Shown here: piece after piece, positions 1 to 9,217 of the stretch | Layout: each line of letters begins with the position of its first letter | Position numbering within the stretch: the stretch's first letter is position 1 | From: Acinetobacter corruptisaponis | GTDB taxonomy: Bacteria > Pseudomonadota > Gammaproteobacteria > Pseudomonadales > Moraxellaceae | Assembly (NCBI RefSeq): GCF_030053775.1 | Contig: NZ_CP125669.1 | Location: forward strand, 2,351,962 to 2,415,961 | Reading direction: 5' to 3' | DNA length: 64,000 bases | Notes under the pieces: generated by a model | Told to the model about the DNA's origin: nothing | The model's database searches: none | What the model saw: the letters and a program-made list of their open reading frames with translations, nothing else | Made by a program: the position numbers and the translations under genes

Positions 1-139
1 CGATCCAGCAGGTTCGATTCCATTGAGCTTCGTGAATATGTTTGTGCAGCAGCAGCCTTATCAAATGTTGATGAAAATGAAAAAGGAAGTGAATAATCCA
101 TTGTATGCACAACCGCATCTGCCTGACTTACTGAAATAA
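1..139 (+). CDS. START-domain lipid-binding protein, C-terminal fragment
   Basis: Only the last 45 codons are in the window, read from base 2 to a TAA at 137-139. The fragment begins with a DPAGSIPLSFVN stretch, which resembles the last helix region of START-domain proteins, where a DPxGSIP turn precedes the C-terminal helix covering the lipid pocket. The rest of the gene lies upstream. The family call rests on this short motif, so the function is tentative. A bidirectional terminator follows directly. Confidence 0.65.
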   Translation, partial: DPAGSIPLSFVNMFVQQQPYQMLMKMKKEVNNPLYAQPHLPDLLK

Positions 140-141
140 AT

Positions 142-170
142 AAAAAAGCCTGATTCAATCAGGCTTTTTT
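142..170. terminator. Bidirectional rho-independent terminator
   Basis: An AAAAAGCCTGA arm and a TCAGGCTTTTT arm flank a short loop. There is an A run on the left and a T run on the right, so it can stop transcription from both the START-domain gene (plus) and the MFS gene (minus) that converge here. Confidence 0.9.
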
Positions 171-178
171 ATTGGCAT

Positions 179-1366
179 TTAACTCTGAGGACATTGCTGT
201 AATGCTGAATTTGCCTTGGCAGATAATTTGATCTGGATAAATACCAAGATTAAACCAAGCGCTGCCAACACCGCCCCAATCATGGAAACCGCAGCGTAGT
301 TGAGGCCAAGGCTAAGTACGGCACCGCCTGCCGCTGCGCCAATGGCATTGCCCAGATTAAACGCCCCGATATTGACGGAAGAGGCCAGACCCGAAGCCTC
401 ATGGGCAACCGACATCACCCGCATTTGTAAAGGTGGAACGATGGCGAAAGCTGCTGCGCCCCAGATCACCAAACCGATTGCCGCACCGAGTTGTGTTTGT
501 GCAAGCATCGGGAAAATCAGCATTAATCCAATCAATAATCCCAAAAAGCCAATCAGGGTTTTATTCACTGATATATCAGCAAACTTGCCGCCAAAGTGGT
601 TACCAATCGAAAAACCAATCCCGATCAACACCAGCATCAGGGTGATAAAGGTCGGTGAGGCATGGCTAAACTCAACTAGACTTGGCGCAATGTAAGTGTA
701 TAAGGTAAACATCGCTGATGCGCCAAATACTGTTGTAAGCAGTGCCAATACCACAGGCAGGCGAGTCAGGACTTTAAGCTCCATTTTTACATTGGGTTTT
801 TGACCCACAGCACCTACAGGCAGTGCTTTCCACAGCGCCAGCATGGTGATGACTCCGAGTGCGGAAATGGCAAGGAACGACATGCGCCAGCCGATGTTCT
901 GTCCCACCCATGTGGCGAGTGGCACACCTCCAATATTGGCAATGGTGAGGCCCATAAACATGGTTGCCACTGCACTGGCCTGTTTATTGACAGGCACCAC
1001 ACTGGCGGCTACCACAGAACCAATCCCAAAGAACGCACCATGATTGAGACTGGTTATCAGGCGGGCACCCATCAGGCTCATATAGTTCGGTGCAAAGGCT
1101 GCGATCAGGTTACCAATGGTAAAAATTGCCATCAGTACAATCAGTGCATTACGATGGGCAAAACCACCAAACCATAAGGTCATAATCGGTGCACCGAGCA
1201 TCACGCCCAGCGCATAACCCGTGATCAGCATGCCCGCACTTGGAATGGAGACCCCAAGATCATGGGCAATATTGGGCAACAGGCCCATGGGCGAGAACTC
1301 AGTGGTGCCAATGGCAAAGGCGCCAATCGCCAAAGCCAGCAATGGAAGATTGATGCGACTGCTCAT
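179..1366 (-). CDS. MFS transporter, DHA1 (AraJ/YdhP-like) family
   Basis: A 395-residue inner-membrane protein with about twelve hydrophobic segments, typical of drug:proton or sugar exporters. The N-terminal GTTEFSPMGLLP motif and the following GYALGVMLGAP segment match the AraJ/YdhP branch of DHA1 transporters. The substrate cannot be read from the sequence. I place the start at the ATG at 1366. It follows the dkgB stop codon almost directly (TAACATG), suggesting translational coupling; a longer reading from 1390 would run inside dkgB. It probably forms a two-gene unit with dkgB. Confidence 0.85.
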   Translation of the reverse strand: MSSRINLPLLALAIGAFAIGTTEFSPMGLLPNIAHDLGVSIPSAGMLITGYALGVMLGAPIMTLWFGGFAHRNALIVLMAIFTIGNLIAAFAPNYMSLMGARLITSLNHGAFFGIGSVVAASVVPVNKQASAVATMFMGLTIANIGGVPLATWVGQNIGWRMSFLAISALGVITMLALWKALPVGAVGQKPNVKMELKVLTRLPVVLALLTTVFGASAMFTLYTYIAPSLVEFSHASPTFITLMLVLIGIGFSIGNHFGGKFADISVNKTLIGFLGLLIGLMLIFPMLAQTQLGAAIGLVIWGAAAFAIVPPLQMRVMSVAHEASGLASSVNIGAFNLGNAIGAAAGGAVLSLGLNYAAVSMIGAVLAALGLILVFIQIKLSAKANSALQQCPQS

Positions 1367-1367
1367 G

Positions 1368-2174
1368 TTATTGATCCCATTCAGGCGCATAGGGTTCAGG
1401 ACTCACTTCACGGCCATTGCGTTCAAGTTGAGCGATTATCTGTATTTGTTCTGCACTGAGTTTTAAGTCCTGGGCTTTTAAGTTGCTGATCAGGTTCTCA
1501 CGTTTAGTGGAAGATGGAATCACGGCATAGCCATTTTGTAGTGCCCAGGCCAGTGCCACTTGTGCGCTGGTGGCCTGATGTTGTGCTGCAATTTCAATCA
1601 GGATCGGGTCATTCAGCACCTTGCCGTAGGCCAGCGTCATGTATGAAGTCACATCAATATTTTGTTCACGTAGAAAGTTGACCAAAGTGCGGTTCTGTAA
1701 ATACGGACTCAACTCGATCTGATTGGTGGTGATGTGCTCCACGCCAATGCTGTCAATCGCTTGCTGCGTCAAGGCAATATTAAAATTTGAAATGCCGATG
1801 TGCTGGGTTAAGCCCTGTTGTTTTGCTTCCAGCAGCAGCTGCATCACCTCTGGAATTGACACACCGAGTTGTGGAGCAGGCCAGTGAATTAATGTCAGGT
1901 CAACTGCATCGGTATGTAGGTTTTGCAGGCTGTTTTTTAAACTTGGGATAAATTTATCTGGGGCAAAATTGTCAACCCAGATTTTAGTGGTGAGGAAGAT
2001 GTCCTGACGTGGCACACCACTTTCCGCAATTGCCTGTCCAATCGCCGCTTCATTGCCATAAATCTGGGCGGTATCGATGGCCCGATAACCCACGTCCAGC
2101 GCAGTTTTAACCGAATCAATCACGGCCTGATCTTTAAGACGGAAAGTCCCTAAACCAAATTGAGGAATACGCAT
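1368..2174 (-). CDS. dkgB: 2,5-didehydrogluconate reductase B (aldo/keto reductase)
   Basis: A 268-residue aldo/keto reductase that reduces 2,5-diketo-gluconate, methylglyoxal and similar carbonyls with NADPH in the cytosol. The protein aligns along its length with my memory of E. coli DkgB (YafB): [10 protein letters not shown] at the N-terminus, the [12 protein letters not shown] active-site region with Asp and Tyr, a TTKIW motif carrying the catalytic Lys, an IHWPAP segment, and the IPSSTKREN cofactor motif near the C-terminus. The ATG at 2174 has an AGG eight bases upstream; a GTG nine bases earlier is less likely. The MFS gene follows. A divergent LysR gene lies 136 bases away and may control it. 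Confidence 0.9.
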   Translation of the reverse strand: MRIPQFGLGTFRLKDQAVIDSVKTALDVGYRAIDTAQIYGNEAAIGQAIAESGVPRQDIFLTTKIWVDNFAPDKFIPSLKNSLQNLHTDAVDLTLIHWPAPQLGVSIPEVMQLLLEAKQQGLTQHIGISNFNIALTQQAIDSIGVEHITTNQIELSPYLQNRTLVNFLREQNIDVTSYMTLAYGKVLNDPILIEIAAQHQATSAQVALAWALQNGYAVIPSSTKRENLISNLKAQDLKLSAEQIQIIAQLERNGREVSPEPYAPEWDQ

Positions 2175-2310
2175 ACTGTTCACCTAATCTTTTTCATGCT
2201 CCGAGGAGCTATTCTGTTGATGGGTGCAATTTTGCGATGATTATTGTTGCTAAAAAATAGATGAATTTGCAAAATACAGTTGACTAAATATCAACAATTG
2301 AGGTGTGGCA

Positions 2311-3213
2311 ATGAAATCAACTGTGGAGGAACTTATTGCCTTTATGACGATTGTCGATACAGGTTCCTTTATTGCCGCCGCGGAACGGATAGGGCAGACC
2401 GCATCAGGCATGAGCCGTTCACTCAGCCGTCTGGAATCAAAACTTGAAGTCACCTTGCTGGAACGCACCACCCGAAAATTAAAATTGACACAGGAGGGAC
2501 AGCAGTTTCTACAGCAGGCCCGTAAAATTCTAAGTGACCTGAGTGCGGCTGAGGAGGCGCTGCAAAAATCCGATCAGGACACCTCGGGCATTATTCGGAT
2601 TGACTCAGCCACGCCTTTTATATTGCATGTGATCACACCACTGGTACAGAAGTTTCAACGCTGTTACCCGAATATTGAAATCCAGCTAAATAGCAATGAT
2701 CTGGTGATTGACCTACTGGAACATAAGACCGATGTGGCGTTTCGTTTTGGGGAGCTGCATGATTCCAGCCTGCATGCCAAGCTGGTATGTAAAAGCCGAA
2801 TTTATATCGTGGCCAGTCCAGACTATCTCAGGCGTAACGGTACTCCACAGCAGCCATCAGAGCTTCTTGAACATGAGGTGATTGGTTTTACCCGTCCCAG
2901 CTATATTAATAAATGGCCGATTAAGGTGAACGGGGAATATTTTCTGGCTCAACCCAAAATTAAGGCATCCAGTGGCGAAACGGTACGGCAACTGTGCTTG
3001 CGTGGACAGGGGATTGCACGACTGTCAGAGTTTGAAATCTGGAAAGACCTGAATGAGGGACATTTGCTGGCATTATTTGAAGACCAGATTGAACATTCTT
3101 ATCAAAGCATCCATGCAGTATATTATCAGCAGGAACACTTGCCGAAACGAGTCCGTTTATTTATTGAGTTCTTGTCTGAGCAATTAAGTCACGGCTTTTC
3201 GGTGTGCCAATAG
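2311..3213 (+). CDS. LysR-family transcriptional regulator
   Basis: A 300-residue LysR regulator. An N-terminal winged helix-turn-helix (about residues 3-60, with FIAAAERIGQTASGMSRSL) is followed by a periplasmic-binding-like effector domain. GAGG sits seven bases before the ATG at 2311; a GTG two codons earlier is less likely. It is transcribed away from dkgB and the MFS gene. That is the usual arrangement for a LysR regulator with its target and also recalls the E. coli dkgB-yafC neighbourhood. The effector is unknown. Its 3' end overlaps the convergent lipoprotein gene by about 50 bases. Confidence 0.85.
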   Translation: MKSTVEELIAFMTIVDTGSFIAAAERIGQTASGMSRSLSRLESKLEVTLLERTTRKLKLTQEGQQFLQQARKILSDLSAAEEALQKSDQDTSGIIRIDSATPFILHVITPLVQKFQRCYPNIEIQLNSNDLVIDLLEHKTDVAFRFGELHDSSLHAKLVCKSRIYIVASPDYLRRNGTPQQPSELLEHEVIGFTRPSYINKWPIKVNGEYFLAQPKIKASSGETVRQLCLRGQGIARLSEFEIWKDLNEGHLLALFEDQIEHSYQSIHAVYYQQEHLPKRVRLFIEFLSEQLSHGFSVCQ

Positions 3214-3571
3214 TTTGCTGAGGCAGTTGTAGCTCCAGTACCTGAACATTTGATCCTGTAGGCTGCTTGATTGCCAGCGTGATACGTTGCTGTTGCTGGC
3301 GACATACAAACTCTACTGTCGGTAGCAGCAAATTCGACATGATCACGCCATTTTCAGTTGGTTGTTTATAGGTCAGCCTGAGTGTGCTTTGCTGTGCCTG
3401 AGTCTGCACCTTTTCCAGCCGCCAAAACTCATAAGTCTGTTGATTCTGGATTTTTAAGTAACCTTGCGCCAAAGTCTTACAGATATTTTGCTGTTGTTCA
3501 GCGCCTTGATCTGGCGCATGACAACCCATTAGTAAAACCATACTGAATATAAATAAGCTATTATTTTTCAT
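3161..3571 (-). CDS. Small hypothetical lipoprotein
   Basis: A 136-residue protein with a short signal peptide ending in the lipobox LLMGC, so it is probably lipid-anchored. The body is Gln-rich and predicted mainly beta. The ATG at 3571 has AAAGGAT about eight bases upstream, a good ribosome binding site; the longer reading from 3625 lacks this. The last 53 bases overlap the 3' end of the convergent LysR gene. No family was recognised. Confidence 0.65.
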   Translation of the reverse strand: MKNNSLFIFSMVLLMGCHAPDQGAEQQQNICKTLAQGYLKIQNQQTYEFWRLEKVQTQAQQSTLRLTYKQPTENGVIMSNLLLPTVEFVCRQQQQRITLAIKQPTGSNVQVLELQLPQQTIGTPKSRDLIAQTRTQ

Positions 3572-3661
3572 GATTTTATCCTTTGAATGTTGATTTTTAC
3601 AGCTTAACCGTGTTGTATAAACCAATACAGATACAGGAATTTATAAAAAAGCAGTACAGAG

Positions 3662-5077
3662 ATGACATTTCAATATCAGCGTCTGGCCGATCAACTGGCA
3701 CAAAAGATTTATCAGCATGAACTGCAACCCCAGCAAAAGTTAAGTTCGCTGAGGGAGTTTGCCCGTCAGCACAAGGTCAGCCTGAGTACCGCCCAGCAAT
3801 GTTATGAATTGCTGGAAGCCAAGGGGCTGATCTATGCCAAGGCAAAATCAGGTTATTTTGTCAGTTCACGGCAATATCAAAGTCCAATGCCAGAGAGTCC
3901 ATCTTTTGAGTCGATGCCTAGACAGGTCTCCAATCTGGACTTGCAGAACCAGATTCAAACTGCCTCCATCCAGAGCCACCTCACACCACTGGGTGCAATT
4001 CAGCTTTCTCCACATTTAATCCCCGTGGATGGCTTGCGTCGCTCCTTGCAGCGAGCATTGAAACATTGTCAGCCTGAAGATTTTTTGTATTGCAATAAAC
4101 AGGGCCATCAGCAGCTTCGACAGGCTTTGTCCGACCATTGGCGGGAAGATGGGATTTATGTGGCAAGTGAGGATATTTTTATTAGCAATGGCTGTATGCC
4201 CGCCTTATCGTTGTTGATTCAGCAGCTCAGCAAAGAGGGCGACAGCATCCTGATTCCGACTCCGACCTTTAATGGTCAGTTGCAAATGCTGGCAAGCATG
4301 AAACGTAAAATTATCGAGATTCCAGCCGATCATCGTGGCATCGATCTTGAACGTCTGGAATTTTTTATGCAGCAGGGCAGTGCCAAACTGTGTTTATTGA
4401 CCGCCAACTTTCAAAATCCCTTGGGCTATTGCCTGAGCAATACGCAAAAACAGCAGATCGCCAAACTGGCACAGCAATATCAGTGCTTTATTCTGGAAGA
4501 TGATATTTATGGTGAATGTAGCTTTCAGAATGAACGGCCTTTGCCGATTCGTTATTGGGATCAGCAGGGCTATGTGATCTGGTGCGGATCGGTATCGAAG
4601 TCATTATCCACGGCTTACCGTGTGGGCTGGTTCTGTCTGGGGCCGCAATTAGACGATTTAAGGCCACAATTACTGGCAAATAATGTGGGAGTCAATACAC
4701 CGCTACAGTTGGGCTTGGCTGATTTTATTTATAGTCGGGGTTATCGGGAACATCTGGATCGTTTAAGACCACAACTGATGCAGCAGGTTGAACAATATCG
4801 GGCCTGTATTTTGGAAACCTTTAAAGGAATTCCAATTGCCCTGAGTCAGTCACAGGGCGGTTATGCCTTATGGATACAGCTTCCAGACACGATTACAGGG
4901 CTAGAGTTGTATTATCTGGCGCAGGAACAGGGCATTAATATCGTGCCAGGTGAAGTGTTTGGTGAGGATCAGCGTTATCAGCATTTTCTGCGTTTAAATG
5001 CAGGACATGCCCTGACCGATGAAATCCGCCAGGCCATTCAGCAATTGGCGGATTGGGTCAGAAACAGTTTGAATTAA
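3662..5077 (+). CDS. MocR-type regulator: GntR winged helix fused to aminotransferase
   Basis: A 471-residue MocR/PdxR-type protein. Residues 1-70 form a GntR winged helix ([24 protein letters not shown]). The rest is a fold-type I aminotransferase domain with the expected PLP-binding Lys at about residue 313 in a GSVSKSLS motif and an EDDIYGE segment before it. Such proteins usually sense PLP or an amine and act as DNA-binding regulators rather than enzymes. Its stop codon overlaps that of the convergent ahr gene by four bases. The target gene is not evident. Confidence 0.85.
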   Translation: MTFQYQRLADQLAQKIYQHELQPQQKLSSLREFARQHKVSLSTAQQCYELLEAKGLIYAKAKSGYFVSSRQYQSPMPESPSFESMPRQVSNLDLQNQIQTASIQSHLTPLGAIQLSPHLIPVDGLRRSLQRALKHCQPEDFLYCNKQGHQQLRQALSDHWREDGIYVASEDIFISNGCMPALSLLIQQLSKEGDSILIPTPTFNGQLQMLASMKRKIIEIPADHRGIDLERLEFFMQQGSAKLCLLTANFQNPLGYCLSNTQKQQIAKLAQQYQCFILEDDIYGECSFQNERPLPIRYWDQQGYVIWCGSVSKSLSTAYRVGWFCLGPQLDDLRPQLLANNVGVNTPLQLGLADFIYSRGYREHLDRLRPQLMQQVEQYRACILETFKGIPIALSQSQGGYALWIQLPDTITGLELYYLAQEQGINIVPGEVFGEDQRYQHFLRLNAGHALTDEIRQAIQQLADWVRNSLN

Positions 5078-6099
5078 TCGAAATCGGCCTTGAGCACGAT
5101 ACGATAACGCGCCTGCCCTGAATGAAGTCGTTCAATCGCTTCGTTCAGTTGCGACATCGGATAGAGTTCAATCTGTGGAGCAATGTTTTTACGGGCCGCA
5201 AATTTTAACAGTTGGCGCAGGGCCAAAGGTGAGCCTGTCGGTGAACCTGTAATCGATTTTGAACCATCAATCAGTGAACCGACTGCAACAAGTACAGGCT
5301 CAAGCGTGAGTCCTAAAAAATGCAGGGTGCCATTCGGAGCAAGGGTGCTTAAGTAGGCCTGCCAATTTAGCGTTACATTGACGGTGCTCAGCAATAAATC
5401 AAACTTGCCACGTTGCGCCTTGATTTGCTGTGCATCACGGCTATTCACCACATGATCAGCGCCCATGGCCTTGAGTTCTTCAGTTTTGTCGGGGTTGGAA
5501 CTGAATGCGGTGATTTCACAGCCCCATCCCTTGAGCAGCTTGATCGCGATATGTCCCAGTCCGCCAATGCCGATTACACCGACATGATGGGTGGCCTGAA
5601 TGTGATGTTTGAGCAAGGGATCAAATACGGTAATGCCGCCACAGAGTAACGGGCCAGCACTTTCAGGGGCTAAATCCTCTGGTAGGGGAATGACCCATTG
5701 CCAGCCTGCTCGGACTTTCTCGGCAAAACCACCTGCATGCCCAATAATGGTGGCAATACTATTCCCTGTACAGAGTACCTGATTGCCTCCCATGCAGGGG
5801 TCACAGGTCTGGCAGCTTTCGGCTGTCCAGCCAATCCCAACACGTTGACCAATTTGTAATCCTTTGGCTTCTGATCCCAGGGCAACCACCGTTCCAATAA
5901 TTTCGTGTCCTGCAACGATAGGATATTGGGTTGAACGCCATTCATTATTAATCACGGAGACATCAGAATGGCATAAGCCACAGTATTCGACCTTGACTTC
6001 AACCTGATGCGCCTGTAAGTCGCCTGCATCAAATTGACAAAGTGTGAGTTTGCCGCCTGCCTGCATGGCGGCATAGGCACGAATCTGGTTATTACTCAT
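5074..6099 (-). CDS. ahr: NADPH-dependent aldehyde reductase, zinc alcohol dehydrogenase family
   Basis: A 341-residue medium-chain dehydrogenase that closely follows E. coli Ahr (YjgB), which reduces a broad range of aldehydes to alcohols. Catalytic zinc ligands are C43, H65 and C153. The structural zinc site is C96, C99, C102 and C110. A GIGGLG nucleotide-binding motif lies at 177-182. The shared segments WQWVIPLPE and [11 protein letters not shown] are diagnostic of the Ahr/CAD branch. The gene is last in a minus-strand series after tag. Confidence 0.88.
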   Translation of the reverse strand: MSNNQIRAYAAMQAGGKLTLCQFDAGDLQAHQVEVKVEYCGLCHSDVSVINNEWRSTQYPIVAGHEIIGTVVALGSEAKGLQIGQRVGIGWTAESCQTCDPCMGGNQVLCTGNSIATIIGHAGGFAEKVRAGWQWVIPLPEDLAPESAGPLLCGGITVFDPLLKHHIQATHHVGVIGIGGLGHIAIKLLKGWGCEITAFSSNPDKTEELKAMGADHVVNSRDAQQIKAQRGKFDLLLSTVNVTLNWQAYLSTLAPNGTLHFLGLTLEPVLVAVGSLIDGSKSITGSPTGSPLALRQLLKFAARKNIAPQIELYPMSQLNEAIERLHSGQARYRIVLKADFD

Positions 6100-6126
6100 T
6101 ATTATTTTCCTTTTATAAAGAATGGA

Positions 6127-6681
6127 TTATTTAAACTGACAGTGATTTTCGTGGTCATTGACCATCCCGATGGCCTGCATAAAGGCATAGCAGGTGGTTG
6201 GCCCAACAAACTTAAAACCACGTTTTTTTAAGGTTTTGGACAACTTCTGGCTGATTTCCGTTTGGGCAGGCGCCTCGCGGTAATTCAGTACATCATTATT
6301 CGGTGTTTGATGATCCACAAAACTCCAAAGCCAAGTGGAGACATCATCCACCTCATCCTTAAGCTTGAGCCATGCAATCGCATTATCCCGAATGGCTTTT
6401 AATTTGCCTAAATGACGGATGAGGCCTGTATCGCTGAGCTTATTTTCCAGTTGCTCATCGGTTAGTGCAGCTACTTCTGTAATGGAATACTGAAAGAAAT
6501 GTGCGCGGTAGCTTTCACGTTTTTTCAACACGGTAATCCATGACAATCCCGCCTGCTGCCCCTCAAGGCACAGCATCTCAAACAGCCGTGCTTCATCATG
6601 CTCGGGCTTGCCCCATTCTTCATCGTGGTAGGCGATATAGAGCGGATCGGAGGAACACCAGCCACAGCGTTGGATTGTCAT
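6127..6681 (-). CDS. tag: DNA-3-methyladenine glycosylase I
   Basis: A 184-residue base-excision repair enzyme that removes 3-methyladenine from DNA. It matches E. coli Tag throughout: RCGW and YIAYHDEEWG at the N-terminus, LEGQQAGLSWITVLKKRE containing the catalytic Glu at about 40, and KKRGFKFVGPT near the end. The zinc ligands C6, H19, H177 and C181 correspond to the known Tag set. It lies 28 bases upstream of ahr and 36 downstream of the small conserved gene. Confidence 0.95.
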   Translation of the reverse strand: MTIQRCGWCSSDPLYIAYHDEEWGKPEHDEARLFEMLCLEGQQAGLSWITVLKKRESYRAHFFQYSITEVAALTDEQLENKLSDTGLIRHLGKLKAIRDNAIAWLKLKDEVDDVSTWLWSFVDHQTPNNDVLNYREAPAQTEISQKLSKTLKKRGFKFVGPTTCYAFMQAIGMVNDHENHCQFK

Positions 6682-6717
6682 ATTGAATGCTTCCTATTGT
6701 TATTATCAGGGAAAAAT

Positions 6718-6963
6718 TTAGAGTTTGAATGTGACCCAGTCATCTTGACGGGTATCCCAATAATACAATTCCGCCGTGTTTAAATCAGTAAATTTCAGCC
6801 AAAAGTCCTTGCCTGATTTATCTGCAAAACCTGTGCTGATCAGTAGGGCATCTTCGGTAATTTCCATGATCCAGCCCTGATAGCTGGTGCCATTGATGAT
6901 GATTTTCTGCTGATTACCCGATTCTGCAAATTCAACCAGACGTTCAATCAATGCTTCTGACAT
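6718..6963 (-). CDS. Small conserved hypothetical protein
   Basis: An 81-residue acidic soluble protein without signal peptide or membrane segment. It has a central GTSYQGWIMEITEDALLIST stretch that could form a small beta barrel, reminiscent of Sm-like or PilZ-type folds, but no family can be named with confidence. The stop codon of the upstream M23 gene (TAG) is part of the TAGGA ribosome binding site of this gene, so the two are likely co-translated. Confidence 0.7.
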   Translation of the reverse strand: MSEALIERLVEFAESGNQQKIIINGTSYQGWIMEITEDALLISTGFADKSGKDFWLKFTDLNTAELYYWDTRQDDWVTFKL

Positions 6964-6972
6964 GCTGTGTTC

Positions 6973-7509
6973 CTAACGTAAATATGGGTATGGATTGACT
7001 GCGCCATGCCCTTTGCCATTGAGATAAATGCCATAGTGTAAATGTGGGGCAGTATGGCGGGCGTTGCCTGTATTGCCTACATAGCCAATCAGGTCACCTT
7101 TGCGCACATAATCCCCGACACTGAGACCACGTTTGTGACCGTCCAGATGTGCATAATAATGCCATGAACCAGAAGGGCCAAGAATCCAGATCACCTTACC
7201 GCCTAAATTATTATTACGTAAATCAGCAACTAAGCCCTCAGTGGCACTATACACTTTGGTGCCACGCTCCGCCATGATGTCAATGCCTTCATGGCTGCGA
7301 CCCTGACTTCTTGCCGAACCCCAAGTATCACGTAATTCATTGCGACTCACGCCCTTGACAGGAACAGGCAGGCGGCTGTCCAGACGCATCATTTTGAGCT
7401 TGTTCACCTGTGCATTTGGCAAGGGTGCTGGTTTTTTCGGCGCAGTGGTACATGCTGAAAGGACCAGCATCAATAGGGCAAGAACCGTATAGGAAATCGG
7501 GTAACGCAC
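6973..7509 (-). CDS. M23 (LytM-type) metallopeptidase, lipoprotein
   Basis: A 178-residue peptidoglycan endopeptidase-like protein. A signal peptide ends in lipobox LSAC (Cys20), so it is probably anchored in the outer membrane facing the periplasm. The LytM zinc site is intact: H73 and D77 in the HEGID motif, H121, and the terminal H156-L-H158 pair. This suggests an active peptidase rather than an EnvC/NlpD-like activator with a degenerate site. It follows mutY by 37 bases. Confidence 0.88.
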   Translation of the reverse strand: MRYPISYTVLALLMLVLSACTTAPKKPAPLPNAQVNKLKMMRLDSRLPVPVKGVSRNELRDTWGSARSQGRSHEGIDIMAERGTKVYSATEGLVADLRNNNLGGKVIWILGPSGSWHYYAHLDGHKRGLSVGDYVRKGDLIGYVGNTGNARHTAPHLHYGIYLNGKGHGAVNPYPYLR

Positions 7510-7546
7510 ACAAACTCCTTGCGTTCGAATTTACAGCATGCAGGTT

Positions 7547-8584
7547 TTAAGCCTTTTGTTTTGCTGTAATCAATTTTTTCATGGCCGTTGGAATGCCTTT
7601 GGCAAGCGCGGCTTCTGGACTGAGCCATATTCCATTCAGTTCAATGCTGAGCTGTTCTTTTTGGTCATGTTCCACGTGGAACAGTTTTTCATTGAGCAAC
7701 CATGTGAAATGAGTGAAACTATGAGTAATCTGCAACGATGATACTTGAGCTTGCAGCTTAAAGTGCTGCTCAATCTGTTGTAATTCGGTTGTCTCTTCAA
7801 TGATCGGCAGACAATACAACCCGCCCCATAACCCATGCGCCGCACGCTGCTGCCAAAACCATTCATCACCTGACTGGATTACAACCACATCAGCCGTTCT
7901 GACAGGAACGGGTTTCTTTGCTTTTTTAAAGGGCAGTTCCTGTTCAAGCCCTTGTTGATAGGCCTGACAATATTGCTGCATCGGGCAGTACAGGCATAAG
8001 GGTTTTTTCGGGGTGCAGATGGTTGCACCCAAATCCATGATTGCCTGGGTATAGTCATGGTTGCGCTGTTCAGGACATAGCTGCTCGGCAATTTCCCAGA
8101 GCTTGCGTTCATTTTGCGGTTTGGACAGGTCATCTTCGATGGCAAGGAAACGGGCCAATACCCGTTTCACGTTGCCATCCATAATCACGCCATATTGTCT
8201 TAAACCCAGCGACATCAGTGCGCCCGCAGTTGAGCGACCAATGCCTGGAAGTTCGATCCATTGTTCCAGCGTTTCTGGAAATTTGCCTTGCTGGCTGACG
8301 ATGGCTGCGGCTTTATGCAGGTTGCGTGCGCGGGCATAGTAGCCTAGACCTGCCCAATAAGGCGCAACATCCTCCCAACTGGCCTGGCCTAAATCCTGTA
8401 CTGTTGGAAAGCGTTCAATAAACCTGTCAAAATATTGCAGTACGGTTTTGACCTGTGTCTGTTGCAGCATGATTTCTGAGACCCAGACCTTGTAGGGATC
8501 ATCGGCAATTTGCCAAGGGAGGTCATGGCGACCATGTTGGTCGAACCATGTCAGTAACGCATCAGAAAATGAAAAATCAGGCAT
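7547..8584 (-). CDS. mutY: A/G-specific adenine DNA glycosylase
   Basis: A 345-residue repair glycosylase that removes adenine mispaired with 8-oxoguanine. It shows the catalytic Glu37 (VSEIMLQQTQV), the helix-hairpin-helix LPGIGRSTAGA followed by Asp136, and the 4Fe-4S cluster cysteines C190, C197, C200 and C206 with the canonical C-x6-C-x2-C-x5-C spacing. The C-terminal NUDIX-like 8-oxoG recognition domain is present. Length is near the E. coli 350. It is the first gene of the minus-strand group mutY, M23 peptidase, small gene, tag, ahr. Confidence 0.95.
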   Translation of the reverse strand: MPDFSFSDALLTWFDQHGRHDLPWQIADDPYKVWVSEIMLQQTQVKTVLQYFDRFIERFPTVQDLGQASWEDVAPYWAGLGYYARARNLHKAAAIVSQQGKFPETLEQWIELPGIGRSTAGALMSLGLRQYGVIMDGNVKRVLARFLAIEDDLSKPQNERKLWEIAEQLCPEQRNHDYTQAIMDLGATICTPKKPLCLYCPMQQYCQAYQQGLEQELPFKKAKKPVPVRTADVVVIQSGDEWFWQQRAAHGLWGGLYCLPIIEETTELQQIEQHFKLQAQVSSLQITHSFTHFTWLLNEKLFHVEHDQKEQLSIELNGIWLSPEAALAKGIPTAMKKLITAKQKA

Positions 8585-8663
8585 GAATCAGCGTAGGGGT
8601 GAATTGCATTCGCCCAATCAATAAATGAGAGCAATGATTATAGCGGAAATAAGGTTAAGGCTC

Positions 8664-9148
8664 TAACTTAAACTCTCGTAAATATTTGCTGATATGAGTT
8701 AAAAACTTAAACTCTCGATAAGAGTCGCTGGTGCAAAGGCGGCATGGATGCCGCCCATTGAGCTGTGGTATCAGGGATGTACCATCAGCTCAATAGAGGA
8801 GTTTTGCCTACTTTTCATCCCTGAAAAGTAGGTCGTCGAAGACATACCCTGAAATTCGATGAGAACTCGGCACAACTCTATTATGTTTGCACTGCCTCAT
8901 TTGTCTTTCAAAGTTTAGATGTTTACGTGTAGGCGATACCTTACTTTTGACGGGTCAAAAGTAACAAAAACCCTTTGTTGGACTGACATTACATCCATGT
9001 AATGCAGTCCAACAGGCGACATCCATGTCGCCTTTGCACGAGCAATGTTTTCGAGAGTTTAGATTTCGTATTTGCACGAGCAAATGTTTTCAAGAGTTTA
9101 GATTTCGGATTTGCACAAGCAAATGTTTTCGAAATTTTAAATATCAAG
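8664..9148. repeat. Nested-hairpin intergenic repeat element, MITE/REP-like
   Basis: About 480 non-coding bases built from stacked inverted repeats. In order: GGCGGCAT/ATGCCGCC (8738-8755), ATTGAGCTG/CAGCTCAAT (8757-8794), CCTACTTTTCA/TGAAAAGTAGG (8807-8832), TTACTTTTGA/TCAAAAGTAA (8941-8964), GTTGGACTG/CAGTCCAAC (8977-9013) and GGCGACAT/ATGTCGCC (9015-9032). The ends are inverted to one another: the left end has two copies of a unit with AAACTCTCG and the right end three copies of its reverse complement. It carries no credible gene. It resembles a MITE or large REP-like repeat, but whether it recurs in the genome cannot be seen from one copy. Confidence 0.75.
9033..9148 (+). repeat. Three tandem 38-39 bp direct repeats
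   Basis: Units at 9033-9070, 9071-9109 and 9110-9148. Each starts TTTGCACGAGCAA or a close variant and continues with TGTTTTCGAGAGTTTAGA. The first two are nearly identical; the third is diverged in its second half. Together they form the right end of the nested-hairpin element. The reverse complement of the unit occurs twice, imperfectly, at 8664-8737. Confidence 0.85.
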
Positions 9149-9217
9149 ATGATGTTGATGATAATTTAAGTTTAAAAAAACAATCTGAGATAAATCATCT
9201 AATCCATGAATTACCGA

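Noticed and set aside
9033..9148. CRISPR array
   Set aside because: The three repeats are directly adjacent without spacers, and no cas genes are present.
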